The notes under the pieces were generated by a model. The model was not told where the DNA came from and ran no database searches. It was given only the letters and a program-made list of their open reading frames with translations. The position numbers were made by a program, and so were the translations under genes. A stretch of 64,000 bases of DNA, taken from positions 1 through 64,000 of the forward strand of contig SCMV01000010.1 of assembly GCA_005502875.1 (NCBI GenBank), in the 5' to 3' direction. Position 1 is the stretch's first letter. Each line of letters begins with the position of its first letter. Below are positions 39,048 to 49,193 of this stretch, piece by piece. This DNA comes from Comamonadaceae bacterium 2PF (GTDB taxonomy: Bacteria > Pseudomonadota > Gammaproteobacteria > Burkholderiales > Burkholderiaceae_C).

Positions 39048-40223
39048 TCAGGCCGCTTGGCTGGTGGGGGCCGCGACCACGCGGTTGCGCCCCTCGGTCT
39101 TGGCCCGGTAAAGCGCGTCATCGGCGCGCTTGAGCAGGGCGTGCAGGGGCTCGTCCGGGTCCTGTGCGGTGGCCAGGCCGGTGCTGATGGTCACGCAGAT
39201 CTGCTCGTCCTGCCAGGGGATGTCGGTGCGGTGCACGGCGCTGCGCAGGCGCTCGGCGGCTTGCAAGGCGCCTTCGTGGTCGGTGTGGGGCAGCAGCACG
39301 CAGAACTCCTCGCCACCGTAGCGGGCCACTCGATCCACTTCACGGGCGTGGTCCTTGAGGATGACGGCCACCGCGCGCAGCACCTCGTCGCCCGCAGCGT
39401 GGCCCAGGTTGTCGTTGATGCGCTTGAAGTGGTCGATGTCCACCAGCATCACGGAGTAGACCTCGCCGAAGCGCTGCAGGCGCTGGGCTTCCTTGTCCAG
39501 GCTGTTCTCGATGGCCCGGCGGTTGAGCAGGCCGGTCAGGCTGTCGTGTTGCGACAGGTGCTGGAGGCGGTAAACCAGGCGCATCACCACGATGTAGCCC
39601 AGCACGAAGCTCACGGCGATCGTCAGGCCCGAGGCCGCGATGGCCAGCCAGGTCTGGGTCGTTGCCGGCGAGGGCATCCAGGTGGGCCCAAAGCGCATGC
39701 CCAGGGCCCCGATGGCGATGCCCACGCAAAAGCAGGCCGTCACGCCCAGGACGATGTCGGCGGCCAGGGCCGTGCCGGGTCGGAACTCGCGGGCCAGCAC
39801 CTCGTGGGTGTCGCAGGCCGCTTTGACCATGATGGCAGCGGCCACCAGGCTGGACGAGACGATGCCGGTGGTGAGCAGGCCACTGGGCAGCCAGACCAGC
39901 AGGTTCAGCGTGGATGGCACGAGCACCACCAGCACCTGCCGGGCGATGGCCTGGGGTTGGCGAAAGAACGATTGCAGGCCTCGCCGGGTCGACACCGCCG
40001 AGATCAGCATCAGGCAGGAGGACAGCATCAGGCAGACCTGCCTGGGCAGCCCGGTGTCGAACAGCAGCAGCACCAGGGCCAGGCCACCCGTGAGGTTGGC
40101 TCGCATCCAGTCGGACGCGGCCTTGCGCGACAGGCCCATCCACGTGCCCGCGATGAACCACATCGAGGTGGTGAAGGCGAACGTCAGCAGGACGTAGGCC
40201 AGCAGCAGGTGTCGCAGTTCCAT
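39048..40223 (-). CDS. Membrane diguanylate cyclase (GGDEF domain)
   Basis: Predicted c-di-GMP synthase of 391 residues. Six to seven hydrophobic helices (about residues 5-205) form the sensory part, followed by a GGDEF domain: DSLTGLLNRRAIENSL, DIDHFKRINDNLGHAAGDE, and the active site YGGEEF. No RxxD inhibitory site is obvious before GGEEF. An alternative ATG at 40268 would add 15 residues. The gene interrupts a MoxR-VWA pair on the opposite strand. Signal unknown. Confidence 0.92.
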   Translation of the reverse strand: MELRHLLLAYVLLTFAFTTSMWFIAGTWMGLSRKAASDWMRANLTGGLALVLLLFDTGLPRQVCLMLSSCLMLISAVSTRRGLQSFFRQPQAIARQVLVVLVPSTLNLLVWLPSGLLTTGIVSSSLVAAAIMVKAACDTHEVLAREFRPGTALAADIVLGVTACFCVGIAIGALGMRFGPTWMPSPATTQTWLAIAASGLTIAVSFVLGYIVVMRLVYRLQHLSQHDSLTGLLNRRAIENSLDKEAQRLQRFGEVYSVMLVDIDHFKRINDNLGHAAGDEVLRAVAVILKDHAREVDRVARYGGEEFCVLLPHTDHEGALQAAERLRSAVHRTDIPWQDEQICVTISTGLATAQDPDEPLHALLKRADDALYRAKTEGRNRVVAAPTSQAA

Positions 40224-40333
40224 GTCGGGGCCAGACAACTCAGGAGTCCCCGAAAGCGTCGCACCCATCTGGCCCCGATGTGGCGAGGACGCCGATCAGG
40301 GGCCAAAATAGCGCGAGATTCCCAGGACTGCCT

Positions 40334-41506
40334 ATGCTCATTGACTTCTTCTTCGCGTTGCGTGCGGCACGCTTGCCGGTCACGATCCCGGAGTACCTCA
40401 CGCTGCTGGAAGCCATCAAGCAGGATGTGATCGAACCCTCGGTGGATGAGTTCTACCACCTGGCCCGAACCACATTGGTCAAGAACGAGGCGCATTTCGA
40501 CAAATTCGACCGGGCTTTCTCCACTTATTTCAGGGGGGTGGTCGATGCCGTGGACTTCGGTAAGGACATTCCCTTGGAGTGGCTGCGCAAGCACTTCGAG
40601 CGCGAACTGACGCCGGAAGACCGCGCCAAGATCGAAGCCATGGGCTGGGACAAGCTCATGGACCGCATCCAGGAGCTGCTCAAGGAGCAGAAGGAGCGGC
40701 ACGAGGGCGGCAACAAGTGGATCGGCACGGGCGGCACCTCGCCGTTTGGTGCGCACGGCTACAACCCCGAGGGCATCCGCATCGGGCAGGACAAGTCCCG
40801 CCACCGCAAGGCCGTCAAGGTCTGGGACCAGCGCGAGTTCAAGGACTACGACGACAGCATCGAGCTCGACACGCGCAGCATCAAGGTGGCGCTGCGCCGC
40901 CTGCGCAAGTTCGCGCGCCAGGGCGCGGCCGAGGTGCTCGACCTCGACGACACCATCCACAGCACGGCGGCCAACGCCGGCATGCTCGACATCAAGCTGG
41001 TGCCCGAGCGGCACAACGCGGTCAAGGTGCTGCTGCTGATGGACGTGGGTGGCTCGATGGACGACCACATCCACCGGGTCGAAGAGATGTTCTCGGCCGC
41101 CAAGAGCGAGTTCAAGCACCTGGAGTTCTATTACTTCCACAACTGCGTCTACGACTTCATGTGGAAGAACAACCACCGGCGCTTCACCGAGAAGATCCCG
41201 ACCTGGGACATCATCCGCAAGTACAACAAGGACTACAAGCTGATCTTCGTGGGCGACGCGACCATGAGCCCCTACGAGATCCTGCAGGCGCACGGCAGCG
41301 TCGAGTACAACAACGAAGAGGCCGGTGCGGAGTGGATCGGTCGCCTGACGCACGCCTTCCCGCAGCACGTTTGGATCAACCCGGAGCAGCCTGGCGTGTG
41401 GGAGTACCGCCAGAGCGTGTCGATCATGCGCCAGCTCGTGGGCGGGCGCATGTTCCCGATGAGCCTGCAAGGGCTCGAAAGCGCGATGAGGTTGCTGAGC
41501 AAGTGA
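40334..41506 (+). CDS. VWA domain CoxE-like protein
   Basis: 390-residue protein with a helical N-terminal half and a C-terminal VWA domain carrying a MIDAS motif in LLMDVGGSMDDH. It is the usual partner of the MoxR ATPase found 1.3 kb upstream, the two probably remodelling or loading metal into a target complex. The start at 40334 matches the family opening MLIDFFFALR. Its stop overlaps the TamA start as TGATG, so it may be co-translated with tamA. Confidence 0.92.
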   Translation: MLIDFFFALRAARLPVTIPEYLTLLEAIKQDVIEPSVDEFYHLARTTLVKNEAHFDKFDRAFSTYFRGVVDAVDFGKDIPLEWLRKHFERELTPEDRAKIEAMGWDKLMDRIQELLKEQKERHEGGNKWIGTGGTSPFGAHGYNPEGIRIGQDKSRHRKAVKVWDQREFKDYDDSIELDTRSIKVALRRLRKFARQGAAEVLDLDDTIHSTAANAGMLDIKLVPERHNAVKVLLLMDVGGSMDDHIHRVEEMFSAAKSEFKHLEFYYFHNCVYDFMWKNNHRRFTEKIPTWDIIRKYNKDYKLIFVGDATMSPYEILQAHGSVEYNNEEAGAEWIGRLTHAFPQHVWINPEQPGVWEYRQSVSIMRQLVGGRMFPMSLQGLESAMRLLSK

Positions 41507-43548
41507 TGGTGCGTCTGGCTGGTGTGTTCCTCGCCGGGCTGTTGGGCTCGGTGGCTTGCCTGTCGGGCGGTGCCGTCTGGGCGCAGGATGCGGGGGCGGC
41601 CTTGCCGCCCGCTTCGCCTGTCGCGGCCAGCACGCCCGATGCCGGCGCCCCGGCCGCCACGCTCAGGCGTGCACCCAGGCCAGTCGATTGGCGGTTGACG
41701 GTGCAGGCCCCGGCGCCGCTCGATGACCTGCTGATGGAGAACCTGGACCTGGCGCGTTACCAGCTGGAGGCACAGCGGGCGCAAGACGGTGAACCTGCGT
41801 CTCAGGGCGGCGACGAGCCGGCGACCTCGGCCTTGCGCATCACCCGTGGCGAGTTGCGTCGGCTGTTGGCCGAGGTGCCGGCCCAAGCCCGCGCGCTGCT
41901 GGAGGCCGAGGGCTACTTCTCGGCGCAGGTGCGCATCAAGGTGGAAGACGGCTCGGCAGGCGGCAACGAGGCGGCCCAGCCCGCACCGGCCGCACCGACC
42001 GCACAGCCTGCTTCGTCGCCGCAGGGCCCGGCTCCGGACGCGCAGGCGGCGCCGGTGCTCGTGCACGTGGTGGTCGAGCCCGGGCCGCGCACGGTGATCA
42101 GCCGGGTGCAGTTCGTCTACGAAGGCCAGCTTGACACCCGCTTGTCGGCCGACGACGCCGAGGCGAAGGCGCTCACCGAGGACATCGCGGACAACTGGGC
42201 TCTGCCGCAGGAGGAGCCTTTCCGTCAGGCCGACTGGACCACGGCCAAGAACGCGGCGCTGGCTCGCCTGCGTGCGGACACCTACCCGATGGCGAGCTGG
42301 AGCGGCACATCGGCCACCGTGGATGCGCAGGCGCACACGGCGAGCTTGTTCCTGGTGGCCGACTCCGGTCCTGCGTTCTCGTTCGGCGAGGTCCGCATCG
42401 AGGGGCTGCAGCGCCAGCCTCCTTCAGCGGTCCTCAACCTGGCGCCGTTTCGGCCCGGGCAGCCGTACCGCGAACGCCAGGTCCTGGATTGGCAGGAGCG
42501 CCTGCAGAAGGTCAACTTGTTCGAGAGCGTGTACGTCTCGCCGGCATTGGATGTGAACCACCCCGAGGCCACGCCGTTGATCGTGCAGGTGCGCGAGTCG
42601 CCCATCCAGGAGGCGTCGGTGGGCATTGGCGCGAGCAGCGACAACGGCCCCCGCGTGTCATTCGAGCACCTGCACCGCAACCCCTTCGGTCTGGACTGGC
42701 AGGCTCGCACCAAGGTGCAACTGGGGCTGCGCGTGTCGGACGGCCTGATCGACCTGCTGTCGCACCCCTGGCCGGGTCGCAAGCGAGGCCTGGCCTCCGC
42801 ACAGGTCTCCAGCATCGAGGACAACGACAACGCCGTCACGCGGACGCAGCGCCTGAAGGTGGGCCGCTTGCGTGAAGGCGACCGGCTGGAGCGAACCGAT
42901 TACGTCGAAGCCCTGCGCACGTCGGTGCGTTCGGCCGCTGACCTGCTGGTGTCGGACGCGACCGCGCTGAGCTTCACCTCGCAATGGATCTTCCGCGACG
43001 TGGACAGCCAGGTCCTCCCGACCCGGGGCACGACGACGATGCTGGCGCTCACGGGTGGGCGCTCGATCTCGGCCCTCGACGAGAACGGCTACTTCGGCCG
43101 GGTGCATGGGCGCTTCACGGCCTACCTGCCTCTGCCGGCGTCCTGGCAGCTGCAGTTTCGGGCCGAGGGTGGCCAGGTGCTGGCGCGCGACAACGTCAGC
43201 GTGCCAGATGCCTTGTTGTTCCGCGCGGGCGGCGATGACTCCATCCGGGGCTATGCGTTTCGCTCCATTGGCGTTGAGCGCGACGGCGTGACCACCGGTG
43301 GCCGGGTGCTGGGCACCGGCAGCATCGAGCTGTCGCACCCTTTGTGGCCAGGTGTGCCGAACCTGTTGGGTGCCGTGTTCATGGACGTGGGTGACTCGGC
43401 CGAGCGCATCGATCAATGGGCGCTCAAGCGGGGGCATGGCGTGGGCATCCGCTGGCGCAGCCCGGTGGGGCCGTTTCGCATCGACATCGCGCGTGGGGTG
43501 TCCACCGATGAGTGGCGCTTGCACTTCAGCGTCGGGGTCAGCTTGTGA
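41506..43548 (+). CDS. tamA: Translocation and assembly module outer-membrane protein TamA
   Basis: Outer-membrane Omp85-family protein of 680 residues. A signal peptide (1-26, ending VWAQ) leads to POTRA domains with Ala/Pro-rich linkers (about residues 150-180), then a 16-stranded barrel with the Omp85 lid motif region RAGGDDSIRGYAFRSIG. The last residues, LHFSVGVSL, form the terminal beta-signal. TamA works with TamB in moving lipids or autotransporters to the outer membrane. It is coupled to the VWA gene upstream (TGATG) and to tamB downstream (GTGA). Confidence 0.93.
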   Translation: MVRLAGVFLAGLLGSVACLSGGAVWAQDAGAALPPASPVAASTPDAGAPAATLRRAPRPVDWRLTVQAPAPLDDLLMENLDLARYQLEAQRAQDGEPASQGGDEPATSALRITRGELRRLLAEVPAQARALLEAEGYFSAQVRIKVEDGSAGGNEAAQPAPAAPTAQPASSPQGPAPDAQAAPVLVHVVVEPGPRTVISRVQFVYEGQLDTRLSADDAEAKALTEDIADNWALPQEEPFRQADWTTAKNAALARLRADTYPMASWSGTSATVDAQAHTASLFLVADSGPAFSFGEVRIEGLQRQPPSAVLNLAPFRPGQPYRERQVLDWQERLQKVNLFESVYVSPALDVNHPEATPLIVQVRESPIQEASVGIGASSDNGPRVSFEHLHRNPFGLDWQARTKVQLGLRVSDGLIDLLSHPWPGRKRGLASAQVSSIEDNDNAVTRTQRLKVGRLREGDRLERTDYVEALRTSVRSAADLLVSDATALSFTSQWIFRDVDSQVLPTRGTTTMLALTGGRSISALDENGYFGRVHGRFTAYLPLPASWQLQFRAEGGQVLARDNVSVPDALLFRAGGDDSIRGYAFRSIGVERDGVTTGGRVLGTGSIELSHPLWPGVPNLLGAVFMDVGDSAERIDQWALKRGHGVGIRWRSPVGPFRIDIARGVSTDEWRLHFSVGVSL

Positions 43549-46500
43549 GTGACTTGCACAACGAGCCCGGTCAAGCTCCCGGTGACGACCCAGGCGCAGC
43601 GCCAGGCGATGCCGCCGCCGCAGGGGGGCGTTCGCATGGCATGAAGCAGGGGATGGGCTCGGGCCTTTGGCGCGGGTTACGTTTGTGCTTGTCTTTTGCC
43701 TGGCGCCTGACCTGGGCGCCGCTGTCGCTGCTGCTCCTGGGACTGCTGTTGCTGGCCGCTGTGTGGGCGTTGCTGCACGACGGGTGGCTGTCCGGGCAAG
43801 TGCTGTCGCGCCTGCCCGGCGTGACGGTCGTGGAGCCGCGCGGGGCTTTGCTCGGCGATTTCGAGGCCGCGCGCATCGAGGTGGGGCTGCCACGCGAGGG
43901 CCGCTTGGTCTGGCAGGAGCCGAGCTGGCAAGGCCTGCGTCTGGTGGTGGACCGCAGCGCGCCATGGTGGTTGGGGGTTCAGGCGGACCGCTTGAGCGGG
44001 CGCCGCATCGACCTGAAATGGGTGCCCGATCCACAGGCCAAGCCCAGCCCCCCACCGACCGACCTGAGCTTGCCTTTGAGCCTGACCATCGGCCGGCTTG
44101 AAATCGGTGAGCTGCATGGCTTGAGCGGTGGGCAGCCCCTGCGGGGTCTGGATGCCGAGTTGCGCCTGGGTGCCATGCGTCACGCGGTGCGCCTGCGCAG
44201 CCTGAGCTGGACCGATTGGCGCCTGTCCGGTGAGTTGGGTTTGGGCGGCACCGCAGCCATGCCCCTGGAGGCCGATCTGCAGGCCGAGGGCCGGCGTGAG
44301 GCTTCCTCGACGGGCGACGGCCTGCTGGCGGGCGCCGGGGTGGTGAAGCTGCGAGCGCAGGGGCCGCTCAAGGATTTTGGGTTGAGGCTGGACGTGAGCT
44401 GGCAACCCGAGCGGGGGGCGGTGCAGGCCTTGCGTGCGGACGTGGGTGTGCAGCCCTTCGCGTCCTGGCCCGTCTCCAGGGGGCGCCTGGACATCGACGA
44501 GCTGGACCTGGCGGCGTTGTGGCCGGGGCTGCCTCGCTCGGCGATCCGTGGGCGGGTCGAGTTCGATGACCAAAGCGCACGAGACCTGATCGCCCGGGTG
44601 GACGTGGCCAATGGCCTGGCCGGCGCTTGGGACCAGGGACGTTTGCCGTGGTTGGCGATGAAGGGTCAGCTCTCGGTTGATCGGGCCTGGGTTGCTCAGG
44701 CCGGCTCAGGCAGTTGGCGCGAGGTGCGCACCGACCTGGTGGTGAGCTTGCCCGGCCGCACGGCTCAGCAACCTGCCAGGCTGTTGTTCAACGGGCCCAT
44801 CATGGGGCGTGCGCCGCTGGTGGTGGGGGTGCAGGACCTGGCGCCCCGGGCCCTGCTTGGCAGCCTGCCCGACCTCGCCTTGGCTGGCGAATTGCGCTGG
44901 AAGCCTGATGCGGCTGCCGCAGAGCTGTCGGGGGCGCTGGACCTGCGCCTGAACGGCACGGTGCACGAAGTGGCCGGCCGTTCGCTCAAGACCCCGGTCG
45001 GCATCAACCTGGGCAGCCGGCTCTCGCCTCAGCAGTGGGAAGTCAAGGCCTTGCAGCTGTCTTCCGGCGAGGCTCGGGCACAGCTCGATGACGTCAAGCT
45101 GAGGTGGGGCCTGGGTGCCGAACAAGGCGGATGGGCGGCGCTGGGGCGCATGCGCCTGGATCGGTTCGACCCACGTGCCTGGCTGCCATGGCCGGCGGCG
45201 CTGCAAGGCGAGACCCACCTGACGGGTCAGGGGCAATTCGAGGTGGATGGCAAGCTCGCAGGTGCGATGGCTTGGAGCTTGTCGCCCAGCAGCCTGGCCG
45301 GGGTGCCCCTGTCTGGGCAAGGCAACTGGTCCGCGCCTCGGTCTGCCAACAGCATGACGCTGGGCGCGCAGGCCACGCTGGGCGGCAACCGCCTGTCGCT
45401 CAAGGGGCAGGCCCCCCGTGGCTTGCTCAATGGTGCGCGATCGGGCCCGGCTGGGCGTTGGGAGCTGGACCTGCAGGCGCCTGACATCGCGTCCTTGTCC
45501 CCTTGGGCCGCAGCGATGGGCGCTGAGCGCATGCGTGGCCGCCTGAGCCTGACGGCCCAGGGTGCATGGCCTTTGCAGGGGCTGACTTACCGCGTCAGCG
45601 CGCAAGACATGGCTGCCACCCGCGCAGACCAGGCGATCTGGCAGTTGGCATCCGTCGATGGACAAGGTGAGCTCGACCTCAGTCGGGCTGACGGAAGGAT
45701 GTCCGCGAAGTGGTCCCTGCAGGACGCCCGCCTGAGCAGCTGGCGACTGGCCCGCCTGGCGCTGCAGGTGGATGGCAGCGCGGCCTCGCACCGCATTCGG
45801 CTCGATGGCGAGGGAGCGCCGGTGCGCGATGGCGAGGTGGACACCCTGCGCGCGGTGCGCCTGGCCCTGGGGCTGTCGGGCAGCTGGCGCAGCACCGCCG
45901 CCGAACGAGCTTGGCAGGCGCGCCTGAGCGAGGCCCAGCTCGCGTGGGAGCAGCCGCGCGGCCGGCCACCCCTGTTGCGCCTGGAGCCCACCGACCTCGG
46001 TTGGCGCACCAACGATCGGCAGTCCGAATGGCTGGTGGCGGCCACGCGCCTGCAGGTCATGGGGCTCAATGGGCAGCTCGATCGCCTGGTCTGGCGCACA
46101 CCGGGCGAGCAGCCCGGGGGCGAGGCCTTGCGCGAGGTCTCGCTGGTGTTGCCACCGTTCCCGCTGGCGCCCTGGTTGGCGCTTTGGCTGCCCGATGAGG
46201 GCTGGACGGGCGACCTCGTCTCCGGTGGCGAGTTCAAGCTGCTGCAACGCGGGGCGCAACCGTGGGAAGTGGATGCGCTGGTCTCGCGGCGATCCGGTGA
46301 CCTGAGTTTTTCCGAGCCCGGCATCGAAGGAGGCCGGCCGCAGCGCCTGGGGTTGCGCGAAGCCCGTGTGAGCCTGCGCGCCCGCCAGGGCGTCTGGGTG
46401 GCCGAACAACGCATCGACGGTCGGGTGCTGGGGCTGCTGACAGGCAGGCAGGTGGTGCAGCCCTTGCGCGCCGACGCCTTGCCCGATGCGTCGTCTTCTC

Positions 46501-47810
46501 TGGCTGGCGAGGTCAAGCTGGACGTGACCAACCTGCGCGCACTCGCCACCTGGGTGCCCGCCGGCTGGCGCCTGGGTGGTCGGGCCCTGGTGCAAGCCAG
46601 CCTGGGGGGCACCGTGGGCGCCCCGCAGTTCACCGGGCGCGTCGAAGGCTCGGGATTGAGTGCGTCGCAGGCCTTGTTGGGCATCAGCTTGCACGACGGT
46701 CAACTGGACATGGCGCTCGATGGCGAGCGCATCCGGTTGAAGCGACTGGACGCAACGGGCGGCCCTCAGGGTGGGCGCGTTGGGCTCGAGGGCGAGTTGC
46801 GACTCGACAGCCCTTTGTCCGGGCGCCTGATGTTGACGATGGATCGCTTTGCCGCTTTGCAACGCATCGACCGCCGCTTGGTGGTCAGCGGCCGAGCAGA
46901 AACCACCCTGGCCGACTGGAACATGGTGGTCAAGGGGCAGTTCGGGGTCGACGAAGGCTTCATCGACATCGGCCGGGGCAGCGCGCCGACCATTGGCGAC
47001 GATGTCAACGTCGTCAACCGGCCTGGTGACGTGGACAAGCCCAAGGGCGCGGCCGCATCGAGCGGTGCCCAAAGCCGGCAACTGACGCTGGACACCGACC
47101 TCGCCATCGGCATGGGTGATCGGCTGAGCCTGAAGGGGCATGGCCTGACGGGGCTGCTCAAGGGGCAGTTGCGGATCACGACGCCACGCAACAAACCGGC
47201 CGTCCATGGGGCCATCAGGCTGGAGCAGGCCAAGTTCGCGGCATACGGCCAAAAGCTCGACATCGTTCGCAGCGCCATCACCTTCAACGGGCTGATCGAG
47301 AACCCGCGCCTGGACATCCTGGCCATGCGGCCTCAGACACCGACCGCTCAAGACAGCGATGTCAAGGTGGGTGTGCGCATCACCGGCACGGCCCAGGACC
47401 CTCGCATCCGCTTGTATTCCGAGCCCACGCTGTCCGAGACCGAGCAGCTGTCCTGGCTGGTGCTCGGTCGTGCGCCAACCGGCCTGGGGGGCGCGGACAT
47501 CGGCCTGTTGCAGACGGCGGCGGTGGCCTTGCTGTCTGGCGATGACGGGCCGGGGGTGACCGACCGCGTGATCGGGCTGCTGGGCCTGGACACGCTGTCG
47601 GTGAGCCAGAGCGACGGGGCCGTGCGCGACACCGTGGTCAGCGTCGGCAAACAGATCTCGCGGCACTGGTACATGGGTTACGAGCGCAACCTCAGCGCCA
47701 CGGGCGGCAACTGGCAGCTCATCTACAGCCTGGCGCAACGTTTCAAGGTGCGGGCCCAGGCCGGCGAAGACAACGCCATCGACTTCATCTGGCAGTGGCG
47801 CTGGCGCTGA
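43545..47810 (+). CDS. tamB: Translocation and assembly module inner-membrane protein TamB
   Basis: Very long periplasm-spanning beta-taco protein, 1421 residues, anchored by one helix (about residues 58-80, LSLLLLGLLLLAAVWAL). The C-terminal DUF490/TamB domain is evident (AAYGQKLDIVRSAITFNG, PQTPTAQDSDVKVGVRI, RIRLYSEPTLSETEQLSWLV). The start is the GTG at 43545 overlapping the tamA stop as GTGA; an ATG 32 codons later (MKQGMGSGLW) is an alternative that would drop a polar, Ala/Gly-rich head. Together with TamA it is thought to carry phospholipids to the outer membrane. Confidence 0.93.
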   Translation: MSDLHNEPGQAPGDDPGAAPGDAAAAGGRSHGMKQGMGSGLWRGLRLCLSFAWRLTWAPLSLLLLGLLLLAAVWALLHDGWLSGQVLSRLPGVTVVEPRGALLGDFEAARIEVGLPREGRLVWQEPSWQGLRLVVDRSAPWWLGVQADRLSGRRIDLKWVPDPQAKPSPPPTDLSLPLSLTIGRLEIGELHGLSGGQPLRGLDAELRLGAMRHAVRLRSLSWTDWRLSGELGLGGTAAMPLEADLQAEGRREASSTGDGLLAGAGVVKLRAQGPLKDFGLRLDVSWQPERGAVQALRADVGVQPFASWPVSRGRLDIDELDLAALWPGLPRSAIRGRVEFDDQSARDLIARVDVANGLAGAWDQGRLPWLAMKGQLSVDRAWVAQAGSGSWREVRTDLVVSLPGRTAQQPARLLFNGPIMGRAPLVVGVQDLAPRALLGSLPDLALAGELRWKPDAAAAELSGALDLRLNGTVHEVAGRSLKTPVGINLGSRLSPQQWEVKALQLSSGEARAQLDDVKLRWGLGAEQGGWAALGRMRLDRFDPRAWLPWPAALQGETHLTGQGQFEVDGKLAGAMAWSLSPSSLAGVPLSGQGNWSAPRSANSMTLGAQATLGGNRLSLKGQAPRGLLNGARSGPAGRWELDLQAPDIASLSPWAAAMGAERMRGRLSLTAQGAWPLQGLTYRVSAQDMAATRADQAIWQLASVDGQGELDLSRADGRMSAKWSLQDARLSSWRLARLALQVDGSAASHRIRLDGEGAPVRDGEVDTLRAVRLALGLSGSWRSTAAERAWQARLSEAQLAWEQPRGRPPLLRLEPTDLGWRTNDRQSEWLVAATRLQVMGLNGQLDRLVWRTPGEQPGGEALREVSLVLPPFPLAPWLALWLPDEGWTGDLVSGGEFKLLQRGAQPWEVDALVSRRSGDLSFSEPGIEGGRPQRLGLREARVSLRARQGVWVAEQRIDGRVLGLLTGRQVVQPLRADALPDASSSLAGEVKLDVTNLRALATWVPAGWRLGGRALVQASLGGTVGAPQFTGRVEGSGLSASQALLGISLHDGQLDMALDGERIRLKRLDATGGPQGGRVGLEGELRLDSPLSGRLMLTMDRFAALQRIDRRLVVSGRAETTLADWNMVVKGQFGVDEGFIDIGRGSAPTIGDDVNVVNRPGDVDKPKGAAASSGAQSRQLTLDTDLAIGMGDRLSLKGHGLTGLLKGQLRITTPRNKPAVHGAIRLEQAKFAAYGQKLDIVRSAITFNGLIENPRLDILAMRPQTPTAQDSDVKVGVRITGTAQDPRIRLYSEPTLSETEQLSWLVLGRAPTGLGGADIGLLQTAAVALLSGDDGPGVTDRVIGLLGLDTLSVSQSDGAVRDTVVSVGKQISRHWYMGYERNLSATGGNWQLIYSLAQRFKVRAQAGEDNAIDFIWQWRWR

Positions 47811-47849
47811 CCTGGCCGGTGGCGCCCAGCCAGGGGCCTCAAGCGGGCG

Positions 47850-49175
47850 TCAATGCCCGTCGTCGCGCAGGCGCTTGTGCAACTGCCGGGTGCCCCACCA
47901 GATGGCCGCCAGCACGAAGGGCACGGTGGCGCCGGCCACCAGCTCGGGCTGGATCGGCAGGCCGGCCTGCTTGCCCGCCTTGCCTGCATACAGGATCAGG
48001 CTGACCACGTAGTAGCTGATGGCCGCGATCGACAGGCCTTCCACGGTGCTTTGCAGGCGCAGTTGCAGCTCTTGTCCGCGCGTGAGCTTTTCCAGCAGCA
48101 TCTGGTTCTGTGACTCGGTGGCGATGTCCACGCGCGTGCGCAACAGGGCGCTGGCGCGCTCGATGCGTTGCGACAGCGAGCTCAGGCGCTGGGCCGCAGC
48201 GTGCACCGTGGCCATGGCGGGCGAAACCCGTTTGAGCACGAACTCGCCCACCGATTGCGTGCCCGGGATGGGCGTTTCGCGCAGCTGCTCGATCCGCTGC
48301 TGCACCAGTTGGTGATAAGCCTGGGTCGCGGTGAATCGGTAGAGGTGGGTGGCCGTGGCCCGCTCCACGCGTGCCGCCAGCGCGATGAGCTGGTCGAGCA
48401 GCTCCTGGTCCGAGGTGTCCTTGTTTTCCATGCGCGCCGTGATGGCCGCCAGCGTGGTCTCGGCCTCGCCCAGCATGGGCAACAGGTCCTTGGCCACGGG
48501 CAGGCCGCGCAGGGCCATGAGGCGGTAGGTCTCGAGCTCCAGCAGTCGCTGCGAGATGCGGCCCACGCGCAGCTCGGAGGTCTGGGGCGAGGCCACCACC
48601 AGCAGGCGTTCAAAACCCGATTCGCGCAAACGGAAGTCGGTCATGGCGCAGGCGCGCTTGATGCCCAGCAGCGACGCCAGGGTGTCCTGGCCTTCGAACC
48701 AGTGACGACCCAGCGCTCGCATGGCCACCGGGTCTTCGGCTTCGCCGTGCACCATCGCCATCATGATGGCCGCCACCGTGCGCCCCGGGATGCTGGCCAG
48801 CCAGGCCGGGTCGACCACCAGCTGTTGCATCAGCTCCGCTTCGGAGGCGTCGCGCAGGGCGTTCTCGGGCAACGTTTGCACGATGGAGTAGCGCGTGAAC
48901 TCGGTGTGGCGCTCCCATTTCAAGGTGTGTGAGGCAAAGCGCAGGCGCACGAAATGGCCGCTGAGCGCGGCCATCGGCAAGTCGGCTTGTTCTGGCAGGC
49001 GGCGCAGGTGGTTCCATTCGTCCTCGCGGCTGATGCCTTCGTTGAGCACGGCCACGTAAACCACCAGCGCGGGCAGGCGGATGCGCGCAGGTGGGCGCGC
49101 GTGGAGCTCGTTGTGCAGCAGCTCGCGCTGGGCGTCGTCGCGGGGCAGGGCGCGCGGGGGCAGGTCAGCGGTCAT
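47850..49175 (-). CDS. DUF3422 family membrane protein
   Basis: Conserved proteobacterial protein of 441 residues, function unknown. It opens with the family sequence LLHNELHARPPARI and has two C-terminal helices (about residues 375-395 and 405-425) after a long helical, partly coiled-coil region, giving an inner-membrane protein with a large cytosolic part reminiscent of CorA-like topology. It starts 18 bases after the CsoR/FrmR-type regulator, so metal- or aldehyde-dependent control is conceivable. It converges on tamB. Confidence 0.9.
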   Translation of the reverse strand: MTADLPPRALPRDDAQRELLHNELHARPPARIRLPALVVYVAVLNEGISREDEWNHLRRLPEQADLPMAALSGHFVRLRFASHTLKWERHTEFTRYSIVQTLPENALRDASEAELMQQLVVDPAWLASIPGRTVAAIMMAMVHGEAEDPVAMRALGRHWFEGQDTLASLLGIKRACAMTDFRLRESGFERLLVVASPQTSELRVGRISQRLLELETYRLMALRGLPVAKDLLPMLGEAETTLAAITARMENKDTSDQELLDQLIALAARVERATATHLYRFTATQAYHQLVQQRIEQLRETPIPGTQSVGEFVLKRVSPAMATVHAAAQRLSSLSQRIERASALLRTRVDIATESQNQMLLEKLTRGQELQLRLQSTVEGLSIAAISYYVVSLILYAGKAGKQAGLPIQPELVAGATVPFVLAAIWWGTRQLHKRLRDDGH

Positions 49176-49193
49176 CCGGGGTCCTGGGTGGGG

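Noticed and set aside
44706-47738. A 1010-codon minus-strand frame opposite tamB
   Set aside because: Composition is dominated by Gln, Ala, Arg and Pro, typical of an antisense frame in high-GC DNA, while tamB shows conserved DUF490 sequence.
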